NCBI GenBank assembly: GCA_051294375.1 | Contig: CM119267.1 | Span: forward strand, 9,977,458-10,041,457 | Origin: Paraspadella gotoi | Lineage: Eukaryota > Chaetognatha | Reading direction: 5' to 3' | Length of the DNA stretch: 64,000 nucleotides | Shown here: positions 13,210-24,955 of the stretch, one piece after another | How the letters are laid out: every line of letters begins with the position of its first letter | How positions within the stretch are numbered: position 1 is the stretch's first letter | Translations under genes and position numbers: made by a program | Notes under the pieces: generated by a model | The model's database searches: none | Seen by the model: only the letters and a program-made list of their open reading frames with translations | What the model was told of the DNA's origin: nothing

Positions 13210-15022
13210 GCCGGAGGAGATGAAAGGTGGCTGGTCCGATTCAACTTCCGGGCTTGGTGTTGCGCGAAAGTTATTTACTATATAGTATAATTAATGAAGG
13301 AGAAATTTCTAAAGAAATCTGGACATGTCCAATATAATAACTATCACCGTTAGTTCCGCCGCTACCCCGTTGGACGACATCCACGGTGGCGCACAAATTC
13401 GGTCTTTTCATACTTCAGTCAAACGTGAGGTTATTCGTTGATCGGGGCTGAAATTTAATCCGAAAGTTACATAATAAATATATAAATATGAATATGTAAT
13501 ATATAAATAATATTATTATGTATAAATAAAATAAGCGAACTCACTTGAAATTATATATACGAAGTAAAAGAGGAAAATCACAGGCGATTCGGATATCCGA
13601 CGAGGAAGTGTTCAACATCGTGATTCGCGGCCGCGAGGGACGTTTAAGCACATTAGTTCTTCTAAGTCTACTGGCCTCGACGATATAGGGAAGAGAACGA
13701 GAACGTCCCCGTCCTCGATCATTTATCCCAACTGAATCGAAGGAGGCTCCCTCGACGCAGCGCTGTGATTAAGGTCCCGATCCAAAGTCGCCGTCATTTT
13801 GGTCAAGCAAAGATAAGATGCGAAACAATTGCCGATCGTAAACAATGAATTCGCATATCGAGTCAGGACGCAAAAAACTTACTATATATTCAATGAAACA
13901 CCGAAAAACGCAGTATTTTTTATTTCAGCTGTGGAGAAATATAGACATGTTTTTCACTACCATAATTAAATGTGTAAACTGTATTTGTAACGAAAAAAGG
14001 CAATATTTGGGAGAAAGGAGTAAAATTGAGAGAAGAGAGAGAAAAAGAGAGAAAATAGCAACGGGAAATGCTGGAACCGCTGCTGGAAATATTTTATATT
14101 GCACATGGTATAAAAGGCGGCGAACTTTAAAATGGAACGTTCATTCATCAGAACTACATTAAGAATTAAGTGCCCGAGTTTCAATCCTTGAATGATATAT
14201 AAAATTTTGGAAAGTTATCTCAAAAGGGGATCGATGAAGTATGAAATGGGCTTAGAATTCTACTGGTGTTAAAAAAATATTAACTAATGGAATTATTAGG
14301 TTTTATGATTGAGATGATTTTACATAATATAAATCTGTTGCTTTGGAATAGTGTAAATATGTGTAGTAAACTTAAACTTAGGGTTATTAAACTTATATAA
14401 ATTATCATTAAGGGCAATCATGGGATGGTTTAAGCTGTACCACTAATGTGATAAACGAGCTGTACTGCGAGAAGAATGAATCATAAATTACGGTTTAATT
14501 AACCTTTCAAATCTCGCCCAAAGATAAAAACAAGAAATTTAATGCAAAGATTCTTTGGTTGAAAAGAAAAAAATAAATATTTAAAACGGTAGCTAATACC
14601 AATAATAGCGTGTTTGCAATTATGCGGATTGTTGCGCACGACAAAAAAAAACCGTGCTGACGAAATAGACAACAGCCGAACGGTATTTTTATCACTATCA
14701 CGTAAAACGTTGATGGGCGATAAAAAAATTGGTGACTGCGAAAAATATTGTGATCAACGAAACGGGGGGGAAAAGACTAGATTAACGACATCGAAACAGA
14801 TCAATTATGGAGGACATGAGGTTTTGTAAACTAAGAATTAAAAACAAAATCACTGTAGGTTGTAAACGGAATAAATCACTCGGAATACTGCTTACTGTAA
14901 AGAAACGAACTAAATTAATACTCGAAGGCATGGCACTCGATGACTATCATTAAACTATTTAGACTACATCTAAAGACAGCACTGAAAACGTATGGCTTTT
15001 GATATACAAAATTCTATAGCGA
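13210..15022. other. intergenic region
   Basis: About 1.8 kb between the FAM13 start and the dystrobrevin stop. AT-rich, with a GC-richer patch at 13560-13830. No gene, RNA or clear repeat was seen. A pyrimidine-poor ATAG near 13273 is a weak candidate acceptor for FAM13 5'UTR splicing. Confidence 0.45.
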
Positions 15023-17683
15023 TCAGTTTATCCCTTCTAAGTGTTCAAAAGGACTCGTGCAGCTGTCAACGAGGTCAAATTCCTCCCCAAATTCGCCACA
15101 CGGCGAAGTTCCGCTTTCCATGGATCGCGGCATGGTGCGCTGATCACAGAGACGAGAACCATCGTCTCGGTCATCGCACGCGTTGGGTCTACGTGGCGGA
15201 GTAAGGTCGCGATCCGACTCGATCGAGGCTTCTGCGGTTTCTGGGGTTTCGACATCGGTCATTCTTTGCTGTCGCGAAAGAATCATGTTTTCTTCAGCCA
15301 GCATGGCAATGTCCAACTGATTGGCAGGCTTTTCAGATTCGCCACCCCGAGTCAGTCCCTCCGAGTTAAGCTCCTTGACTAGCGTCGACATGGCAGAAGT
15401 GACCGAATCGGCGGCGACCAAAAGGTCATTCCGCAACGTCGTTATCGGCAGCGAGAGTTCGCTGGGTCCGCTGGCGGCGGCTGCGGCGGGCTTGGCGTTC
15501 GACTCGCCGAAGGCTTGACGAACGTCACCCCCAAGGCCCGTCAGTGACGCCTCATTTTGCCCCTGCGGCGAGGTGGTGGCGGCGAGATTTTGCGCAGGGC
15601 CTTGGGCAGCATTCGGACCAGTTCGATATCGTCCTTGGCTGCCGCCACCACCGCTCTGGGAAGATTTGGGCGAGGCGGTTTGATTTTTAAGCAGCTTCAT
15701 CAAGCCTTCGAGCTGAACCACCAGTTCATGGCGACTTTCCTGCAGAGTTGTCATCCGCCCCTCGAGTTCGTCCTTTCTTTGCCGTAAAAGCCGCAGCTCG
15801 GCGATGAGCGCTGGGTTCTTTCCACTTCCTAATGCTCCGGCACTTCCGGTGCCGCTCACAGCGTCTAAAAGAGATACGTTCTTAGTAGCTTCTTGTTCGA
15901 TGCGTAACCTTTGAATTTCGCTCATAATTTGGCGATTCTTGGCCTCCAGCTGACAGATGAGCTCGCGCTGAGCTCGGGTCGTGTTGTCCGAGAGGTTGAA
16001 AATAGAACCGCCGGATATAGAGGAGGAAGCGTCATCGGACGCGGCGCCGGAGGGACTACGGTGTGAATCCCCGGAACCGTCACCGGAACCGGAAAGGTCG
16101 TGCTGGTGGGTTTTGACACTGGCGTCGGACAACATGGTCGTGTTGGCTAGGCGCGCAGCATAACGGGCGATGAGATGATGTTCTTCATCCACGCGACTAG
16201 CGAGCGGATCAATTCCTCGACGACCATAACCGCCACCTTCAAACCCGCCCGCACCTCCGCCAGACGACATTTGTTCCCTACGATTCACGCCGCCTCCCGC
16301 TCCACCCCCATGCAAAAATGCAGATGTCCGTCCCGCACCATGGCCGAACTTGCCTGCCAGCGGTGGACCGTCCCTCGAGTCTCGGTTGTGATTTGCGGTG
16401 TTTATGGAATTAACTCTTTCGTAAGGGTCTGACTGCACCGTGTGGATGCCCCCTACACCATTTCGGACACCGCCCATAGAAATGGGCGAGGTCGACACCG
16501 GTGGAACGATATGAGTCATGTCTAGCGTCTTCTCCGGCGTCGCTGGGAAGCGTGGGATGACTGGCTTGTTGACCGGGGCAGAACGAAACGACTTGCGTAA
16601 CGAGTGACTCAAAGCTTTTCCTGGATTTTTGTAGCTGCAGTATTCCTTCATTTCGTGATTATTGGTATGATTACCGGAAGTTCGACCGCGCCAGAAGCAA
16701 TCTTGGCATCTATTAACGAATTTTTAAAAAAATGACTATTGTTGTTCACTTGTAAAAAAAAATTTGGCAAAACTTACAAATGGTAATTGTAGCACCGTTG
16801 GCACTTGTAACGAAAACCGAGAAAGGATTCTTGAAGACAAGCCTCGCATTTAACGGGGTGAAAAACGTTTTCAACCTAAAAGATGCACAATGAAATGAAT
16901 AAAGCTTACTAAGGATTCCTTACTTAAGAAAATTCTAACCAGCGCCATTCGATGAAGAATGGGAAGCCATAGCAGGCACTGGGGTCCAGGGTCGGCGAGG
17001 AGCGTATCCAGAAAGTCGTTGACAGAAACGCGCGGGGAGGCTCCGTCCTTGGGCGCAAAGATGCCTTTAGCAAGCTGCGTCGAGTAGCCGAACGAAGGCC
17101 CTTCGTACATGGCCGTCGGTAGTGCTAGGCATTCTCTGAGGAAGTGATCAAACTTACTCATGACGAGGAGTCCTGTGTTGGCATCGGCCACTTGGGAAAA
17201 AACATAGCGCAGTTTGTCCATCAATTTTCCGGAGCACATAAGCGCCAGAGCGACTTTTACGCTGTAAACGCGAATCTTTCCCCGTTCCTGGCCGTCGTAC
17301 ACGCTCAGCAGCCAATTGAGCAGAAGGGCGATGGACGCCTCGGCGTCAATCTGCTGCGGCGCCGGGAGACGCTTATTGAGTTGACGGTAGATGGAGGATA
17401 TGGCGGTCTCCAGTCGCGAGACGTTCATTTCGGCCGAAAGGTCGACGCCATTGAGGCCGGTTTCCCGAAACGATTCGATCACGTTCCAGAGATCAACTAG
17501 ATGCAAGTTGGTCTTTCGTTGTATGAACTTTAATTTGCAAGCGGTACGGTAGGTGGCGAATCGGATCACGTCGAAATTTTGACTGCGCATCTCCGCGATT
17601 AGTTGTTTGTATTCTACGAGGGCGCGGGAGGAGGAAGGATCTAAGAGCTTGCCGTCATCCATAGCGGACTCGCTCACCAACAT
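15023..17683 (-). CDS. dystrobrevin (3 exons)
   Basis: Cytoplasmic scaffold of the dystrophin-glycoprotein complex. Exons are 17683-16940, 16875-16778 and 16709-15023, giving 842 residues. The first ~245 residues form the paired EF-hand-like region: [71 protein letters not shown] zinc finger follows ([34 protein letters not shown], then a His pair before [10 protein letters not shown]). The C-terminal half holds [20 protein letters not shown] and two coiled coils ([38 protein letters not shown]), which bind dystrophin in known relatives. Gly/Ser-rich linkers make it longer than many dystrobrevins. Lack of spectrin repeats and WW domain argues against dystrophin. The ATG4 stop is only 109 bp upstream, and an AG lies 12 nt before the ATG. 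Confidence 0.95.
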
Positions 17684-17792
17684 AATTTTTATTTCCTACG
17701 TAGTTTTTTTGTTTGTTTTTTTATTTAAGTAATGTGGCCGCATAGAACCCTATTGTAATATTGAAAAACAAAATTTCAAATAATAAGCATAG

Positions 17793-20703
17793 CTAGAGTA
17801 AAACATAATCATCATCGCTCGAATCAGGAGATAGTTTGGAATTGGTTCTCTTGCCAGATATTGGATCGACGACGAACTCATTTTCAAGGTCAAGACCCTC
17901 GAGGGCGACGGTCTCTACGTCCTCCATCCTCTCGGGTGAAAACACAAACATTGGGTAACTTCCTTTGGGTTGAGAGACCAACACCTCGTTCACGTATCCG
18001 ATAAATTTTTCGAACTCGGCCCGGTTTCGCAAGTAAAACCCAAAGGTGCAAGACGGATCCATCTTGCTGAAAAGCATCTTTCTCGGCGACACGCAGTGGA
18101 ACGTGTGGAGTGGGAAGTCCCTCTGACCGACGTCGACGACGTCCTGACAAAAGTGAGGATCTAGATGGATGAGACGGTCCTCTTGATAACCGACAAAGTA
18201 GAGCGAGTGTTTAGGTCGGCCCCCAATGATGCCGCACGACTGCTTCATCGCCAGCATGGACTTGAGACAATCCATGTAGGCGGCCTCGTTGAGGGATTCT
18301 CCGCCGAGACGAACGGGTATCAGCAAAAGAAGCGCGGTCTTCCACTCGTCGTCTTCGGCAACCCGCGACGCGTTTCGTGCCGCTTTAACTTTTTCCGAGA
18401 GGGCCCGAGCTTTGAGGTGGTAGGGCAGGATGGACTTGTCCTCGGAGGCGCTTTCGACGGAGGAAGAGAAAGACTGACGCGGTTTTTCCGTGCAAAGATC
18501 GTTAACGTCCGGGACGTAGATCGTGCAGTCTTTCGCCACGTAAATTCGGATTTGGTTGAGTAACGGGTTGAAGGTATAAGCGCCTTGCATGGCTTCTCGG
18601 GCGATGTAAGCTACGGAAGAGGGGCCGTACCAGTCGCCCGCTTTTTTGCCCAGGGTCTGTCCCACTTTGACGAGTCGATGCACAGAAAACGGGCTGAGAT
18701 CGGATGGATAATCCCCAAACCATTGGATGATTTGACGGTGAAATGTTTCTTGGGTACGGTCTGAACAAGTGAACAGTGAATTCGAAAAATTGAATTTGAA
18801 CGTTTTCCCCTTCAACTTCTGGTAATACCATACAGAAATGCAAGTTTTAATTACAAATTGATATAGAGTGCTCACCTTGGTAATGAAACAACCGCCAATC
18901 TCTTCCCAAAAAATGTACAACGAAACATTGGGCGAGCATCATTTGAGCGCTTCTTAACATGCATCCCCAACCGCAATCCGAAGTCAAATTAGATCCAGAG
19001 AGGACCGGAAATTCCTTGCGGTAAGTGAACCATATCCTTGAAGTAAAATCCTGATTGAGAAAAAAGTATTGGAATTTTCATCGTAATAAAAAAAAAAAAA
19101 CAAGTTTGAGCAAACAATGTCGGATCTGCCCACTCTCATTATCGGTAATTAATTAATAAATAATTTATTAATTAAAAATAATTAATTAATTAATTAGGCA
19201 ATTAATTAATTTGAGCCATAATGTTTGTTTTTAGGTCTTTGACAATGAAAATAATGCCGATAACGATTGACTTGATTTATTGATTGATTGATTGAATAAT
19301 TAATTAATAGAAAAATAAATTGATTAATTAAATAATTAATTAATAGATAAATAAATTTATTGATTGAATAATTAATTGATTGAAGAAGCATAATCAATTA
19401 GTGAAACAGGCTTTTTGTTTTTTCCATTTAAACTTATTTACATTCAAACGATTCTATCGAAACTTGATTTCCAGCTTAATTACACACTTTCCTACCCACA
19501 TACAAAATTTCAAGTCAATTGCCCCATCTACTCTCCATCCAATCACGAGTAATTGGTGTTTTTTGCTAAGGTGGGACGGACGGACAGACGGATTTTTTTT
19601 GATATAATTTATTACAATTCGATGTTCTGACATAATATAAATGAATGCCCAACACGATTGAGGGGGCGGATCGACGGACCGACAAAGTGAATTATAGAGC
19701 CGGGATCTGCTGATAAGCAGATCCGACTAAAAAAGGATATGGATTATGGATGACAAAAAAGTCTCACCGATTTGAACATGTCGAGAACTTTGGCCGCGGC
19801 GGCCTTTTCCTCCTCCTCTGTCGGAACTTTCCCCAGGCTCCCGGCGACCACGTCCATCGCAGGGTGGTACAATTCGCCCAGCAACCAAAGCGCCGCGTTT
19901 GTTTTGAAGTTTGTCTTGGACTTAATGGTCCAGCCGTACTTGACATTGTTTAAGGCCGAGGAAATTTTCGTTTTCATTTTGTCGAGTCGGTCGGGTACGG
20001 CGGATTCTGTCGTGGAAGTCGTCGACGACTCGATGGATTCGGTCTTTTTGCCAAAGAGATCGCCAAACAGGGAATTTTTCGTCGGCTCTTTGGGACGTCG
20101 AACCGGAAGGCTCGGAAGAGTAGGGACCCTTTTGCTTCTCGAACGGAGTCCTAGCTCGTCCTCGCCCCGCGACTCGACGAAACCGGAAAGTTCATTGGAA
20201 GGCGGCGGTTGGACGAAGGTAGCGGTGGTTGGAAAGAATCTGGGTATTTCCGAAGAAGTGACGGCCGTCACGGAGAAAGCGCCATTCTGACCGGCGGACG
20301 AGGATTTGCTAAGATTTTCCTTGGCGAGTGGAACACGAACAATTCCGGCAGAGATCGAGTCCGCGCTTTTCTCCGACTCTACGAAGATCTCCTCTTCGAT
20401 GCATGCAGGCTGACCAAACGATGGGACTGCCTCGAGCCCCTCCTCAATGTCGTTCTCTTCCCGTATTTCGAAGTCAGCCTCGAAATCGAATTCTTCCCCG
20501 CTACTGAGCGCCCACTCCGCCGATTGATTCCGGGATATCGCCCTCTTGTCTTTGGTCGACTCGCGGGATGACTCCGTCTCTGTCCGTTTGTCCGGAGGCC
20601 GAGAGCCGGGATGGGAGAAGGAAGAATTGGGACTCTGTCGCGGACTTTCGGATCCGGACACCGACCGGATCAGATCAAGGTTTTGGGTTTGTCCCCTTTG
20701 CAT
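17793..20703 (-). CDS. ATG4: ATG4 cysteine protease, ATG4C/D type (3 exons)
   Basis: Protease that trims the C-terminus of Atg8 proteins to expose glycine and later removes them from lipid. Exons are 20703-19768, 19050-18876 and 18760-17793, giving 692 residues, long for ATG4 because of a polar ~260-residue N-terminus. The core starts near [15 protein letters not shown] and LLGELYHP. The catalytic Cys is about residue 342 in [13 protein letters not shown]. Asp571 and His573 lie in HLDPHFCQ, and [13 protein letters not shown] precedes them. The C-terminus is [10 protein letters not shown], an acidic stretch plus Y-x-x-L matching an LC3-interacting region. Intron 1 contains a mobile element. 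The gene starts 80 bp after the TTC4 stop, with acceptor-like TTCTCTTTTTAG 24 nt before the ATG. The C/D subtype is inferred from the long N-terminus. Confidence 0.94.
19119..19727. mobile_element. GTCGGATCTGC-ended element, copy 1
   Basis: The left end GTCGGATCTGC and right end GCAGATCCGAC are exact inverted complements. The interior has a TAATTAAT-rich tract and a conserved part including GGTGGGACGGACGG. The right end also forms a hairpin (GGATCTGC, loop, GCAGATCC at 19703-19724). A second copy lies at 27170-27892. No transposase is present. It is inserted in ATG4 intron 1. Confidence 0.7.
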
Positions 20704-20783
20704 GTTTTTAATCTCACATTATTAAATCTAAAAAGAGAATTTAAAGCTGGATATAACAAAACAACGAATGCCGTCTACCAATT

Positions 20784-22297
20784 TTACGACGTACTGCGCT
20801 CGTAGTGCTTGAGATAGTCTGCAAGAAATTTGCAAGCATTGGGGAGAACGATAAAAGTAGGCGTTCCTCCGTAAATTCGAAAATTCTTTTGCTGTAGAGC
20901 TTCCAACAAAGAAGACTGCTTGGATACGGAAATCAATTTGGTTTTTAGTTTATCCTCATAAAAAAGTAACAAATTGTCGGGAAGGTATTTCCCTTCAACG
21001 TCCCACGGTGGACGATTAACTTCACCAAACATCAAAATCAAGTGATTCTCGAAGATGTCGCTTTCATTAAAGGCTTCTATAAAGTCCGTTTCGCCATACT
21101 CCGGATATAAAAACATAACCGGCCATATCATTCGTCCATCCTCCCTGATGGCGACCTGAAATGAGTTAATTTTCGGTGATCCTATCCTACGATATTCGTA
21201 CTACTACAAAAAGCTTCGTTCCAACAAACCTGCGCTCCGGAGGGATGATGCGTCTCCAAGGCGGAAAGATCGAGCGAGTCCACGACGTCGAAGTCGACGC
21301 TAGCGTCAAGATCCGCCACGTCGCCAATGATCAAACCACGCGACTTAACCGCCTCCACCATCGCCAACTTCCGCGCTCTCTCTTTCTTCAGATCTAGGTC
21401 CTTCTTGCGTTTGTCCCGGTCTTGTATTTTTTTCCTCTTTTCAGCGTCTTTTCGCTTCGTCAAAGCAGACTCGTCCAACGGATTCAATATCAATGCTAGA
21501 GCGGAAAACGTTTAATATATTAAATAGACTAGAGTCTAGAGTAAAGTTAGTTAAAGCATAATATTTTCTCCAAGAAGTGCTACTGTTTTTATTTTCTCAC
21601 CTGCGTCGCACCATTTGATAGCTTCCCCGAACATTGACAATCGCAAGCAAGCCTCGATGCCTCGGTTTATCGCCTTGGAGTGGCGCGGTTGAAATTTCCG
21701 CGCAAAGACGCAATCCGACAAAGCTGACCGGAAGTTTTCAAGGTGAACGTGCGCCGCGGCACGGTTCGCATAAAGAATGGCCGTCAACTCGTTATTCTTT
21801 GCCCGCATCTGTGCGAAAAAATATTTACCAAAACAATGAATTTTTTAAAAAATGACTATGGATATCGCTATTTTCCCATATTCGTAGGTACCTTAATTCC
21901 CTCCGTGTAGGAAATAATGGCAAATCTATACTTTTTCAATTTGAACATCTGATTCCCTTCCTTCTTGTACTCTTCTGCCTTTTCATCGGGATCGTCTATA
22001 TCCCACTTCATGGCCATCATCGCTTCCATTTCCGGGGACAGTTCTTCACCCGGCTCGATCGGCTTCTTTCTGAAGAAAGGATGTTTGTCGAATTCTTCCT
22101 CCCAATTTTCTTCAGTCCATGTTCTCCATGAGTTAGCACCTGGCAAGCCACAAAGAACATAGAAGAAAACGTTGAAAGGTAAGGCGTGAACCTAATAATG
22201 CTAAGTTTTGCTCACCTTCCGGGCTGCCCTCGACTGCAGCCAAGCAATCGATGAAATCACCCAAATTATCATTCAACTTGTCGTCATCGTCTCCCAT
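20784..22297 (-). CDS. TTC4: TTC4/Cns1-type Hsp90 co-chaperone (5 exons)
   Basis: Tetratricopeptide co-chaperone linking Hsp70/Hsp90. Exons are 22297-22216, 22139-21892, 21808-21601, 21495-21230 and 21155-20784, giving 391 residues (human about 387). It shows the TTC4 lead-in DKHPFFRKKP, then TPR units KEEGNQMFKLKKYRFAIISY, LYANRAAAHVHLENFRSAL and HSKAINRGIEACLRLSMFGE. A charged helix rich in KRKK/DLDLKKERARK comes next, then the C-terminal wheel domain with FLYPEYGETDFIEAF, LMFGEVNRPPWD and RIYGGTPTFIVLP. The start is the ATG giving MGDDDDKLNDN. A slightly upstream out-of-frame ATG exists. TTTCAG lies 27 nt before the start, and an AATAAA on the minus strand (22361-22356) lies in the 203-bp gap after APH-1. 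Confidence 0.95.
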
Positions 22298-22500
22298 TAC
22301 TAACCATGCTTGAAAGCGTAATCGCTGAAAGTAATTTATCCGCGGGGGATATCATTTTATTTTAAACAAAATACGAGAAAGAAAAACTCCGTGATGACAG
22401 AATTTCGAGGGTGAAGAGCGAAAAAATGATAGTAACCAAAAAAGGACATTGAAAACGCAAAGAATTTAACGAAATATCGAAACGCATTTAAGTTTTAAAG

Positions 22501-23321
22501 TTATCGTCGTTGAAAAAAATTAGCGAAAGATCTCGCCGTTCCGCCGGCCAATTTAAAAGACCAAACGCAAAAAGGAATGATAACGACATAAGCCGGAATA
22601 ATGGAGGCCAAATAGTTGGGTTCCTTGCGCCGATTCATGAGCGTCATTCCGGAGGTGAAGGCGTGAGCACAGAGGACGGAAAAAACGCCCAGGGCTCCCT
22701 TCACGCCCCCGCGGTCGCACGACGAGAAAAAGACGACGCTCCAAAACACGTTGAGGAGGACGAACGCGAGCGTGAGAACGGCGGAGGTGACGAAAAAGTC
22801 TGCCGGGTCTCCTTTGATGCCGACGGTTCCGGGCCCGATGGAGTCGGCCAAGACGTTGACTAAGTGAGAAAAACAAAACGCTTTGAAAAACAAAATTTGG
22901 TTGTTTTTTTTTTTCTGTTTTTCTACTATGACGCACCCAAGGAAAAAGCTCCACTGGCAATGCCAAATCCGAGGCCCGCAACGTAGCCTAGCACTTGTTT
23001 GTTGGAAGCGATACTGATCTTGTCTTGACTGTCGGCCACCTTTTGCAGTCCCTCCTCGGCTTTTCGAAGAATCACGTAGATTACGAAACGGAATAACTCT
23101 TGAAAGGCGACGGAAAAGAAGAGACCGAAGGCGAGAGTCTCCTTCAACGGGTAAACTGCTGCCCACATAGCCGAGGAAAAAAGCAGCGCCAGCAGCCAGA
23201 AGAATGCCGAAGCCATCATGATGATCACCTTCATGGGGTCTTCGGCGACGGTGAATATAAACATAGCCGCTGGCGGGCCGAATGCAATCATCGTGCATCC
23301 GAGAAACTCGCAAAAAGTCAT
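22501..23321 (-). CDS. APH1: APH-1 gamma-secretase subunit (2 exons)
   Basis: Seven-helix scaffold of the gamma-secretase complex (presenilin, nicastrin, PEN-2) in ER/Golgi and plasma membrane. Exons are 23321-22937 and 22859-22501, giving 247 residues, the usual size. It begins MTFCEFLGCTMIAFGPP and continues FSVAFQELFRFVIY. It contains the helix-packing glycines in GLGFGIASGAFSL needed for complex assembly in known APH-1. After the exon join come VNVLADSIGPGTVGIKGD, CAHAFTSGMTLMN and the C-terminal helix LAGGTARSF. All seven hydrophobic segments are visible. An excellent acceptor TTCTACTTCTAG ends 15 nt before the ATG. The AMACR stop is 262 bp upstream. Confidence 0.95.
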
Positions 23322-23583
23322 TTTCTATTCAAGAGTCTAGAAGTAGAATAAAAAATATTTAACAAAGTATTTAAAAATTTCCAAAACTAAAAAAAAAATT
23401 AACAATAAAAATCGTCGTCAAGAGATTACGTACTAGTAATGTCAATAATAAAAATTAATATTCCGATTGTTGCCCAAATCTAAAATTTCTAATAATCCAA
23501 TTTCACCTAACTCCTTAAATTTTGTTCCCAAACACCTAGAAAATATGACTCATAATCGTAACAAGACCAAATATTCAAAAGGA

Positions 23584-24955
23584 TTATAATTTCGATGTTT
23601 CGTTTCCTTGATAAACGATTTTCTTTTTCAAAAGATTCTTAATATCTTCCGAAGCATAGCCTAACTGCTCTAAAATATCGACCGAGTGCTGACCCTTTCC
23701 AATTAAGGAAAAACTCTTCGGTATGCCAGGCGTTCGACTGAGCCGAGGAGCAGGTAAAGGTAATAGAGGGTCTCGATTAAAGCTTTCCCTCTCCAAGTTG
23801 TGGGGATGTTCGAGCACTTTGTCCCAGTCTACCACGGGCGAAACACAGGCGTCTGTTTTGTCAAATATTTGCTGCCATTCGTCCAAATTTTTTTCCTTAA
23901 AAGTCTTAGCAAAGACTTTCTTCGCCTGGTCGCCGATTAAGTCGTCCGGTAAGTCTTCGAAGGCCAAGCCCAGCCCTCTCACTAAGGCGGCAAAGAACTG
24001 GGGCTCCAACGGCCCGACCGCCACGTAGAGTCCGTCCTTCGTTTCGTAGGTGTCGTACATGACGGCGCCGCCGTCGAGAAGGTTTTCGCCACGAGCGCCA
24101 TTTTCCTTCCAAACAACGTCGATCCCTCTCGATGCCCATAGAAAAGTAGAGAGATATGCGGCACCTTCGACCATGCTCGAATCGATGACCTGGCCTTGGC
24201 CCGAAGCCTTGCGTTCATGCAAAGCTAAAAGAATTCCTGAAACAATTTGCCAAATTAGGCGTTCAATCGTAGAAAATGTCAAGCAGGTATTTCACCAGTC
24301 TTACCAATAATGCAAGTTAAGCTCCCACCCGCAAAATCGGCTAGAAGATTAATGGGTGGTGTAGGTTTTTCATTTTTCCGTCCGAGAGTTGACAAGACAC
24401 CCGATACGGCGAGGTAGTTGATATCATGGCCTGCTCTTTCAGACAGTGGACCATTTTGACCGTAGCCTAGTGTATAGAAACGATTTCATATACATGCAAT
24501 TCATTTTTCATCCTCTTCGCCTTCGCAATAAAAAATACCTGTTAACCTGGAATAAATCAAGGCGGGATTTTTCCTCATCAGCTCTACAGGTCCGAGTCCA
24601 AGCTTCTCCATCACGCCCTTGCGAAAGGGTTCGATCAAAACGTCCGATTTTTCGCATAGCTACGAGTGGTGCTAGATTAATGTAATCAATTAAAGTGATT
24701 CTAATCCACGGTACATTAGTCTCGTCTCCGTTTCATATACATACTCTCTACCTTTTTCACGATGTCGACTCCCTCGCTCCTTTTCAAGTCGACGGCCAAT
24801 GCGCGTTTCCCTCGTGTGAAGAGGTTGTGCTGAATATCGCCGCTGATTCGGTCGACTACGACGACGTCGGCGCCGAAGTCGGATAGGATCATTCCGCACA
24901 TGGGTCCTGGTGCGAGACCAGCCAGCTCTATTACTTTGAGACCACGAAGGGCCAT
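23584..24955 (-). CDS. AMACR: alpha-methylacyl-CoA racemase (4 exons)
   Basis: CoA-transferase family III enzyme that epimerises 2-methylacyl-CoA, needed for branched fatty acid and bile-acid-type side chain oxidation. Exons are 24955-24752, 24659-24539, 24466-24305 and 24236-23584, giving 379 residues (human about 382). Motifs: [19 protein letters not shown] at the start, [27 protein letters not shown], then His122 in [14 protein letters not shown] and Asp152 in NLLADFAGG at the positions of the catalytic pair known from family structures. The protein ends SKL, a canonical peroxisomal PTS1 signal. An alternative ATG 18 nt upstream would add MNLFKI. The chosen start matches the family. Acceptor-like TATCTTCTTCTAG lies 23 nt before the ATG. 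Confidence 0.95.
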
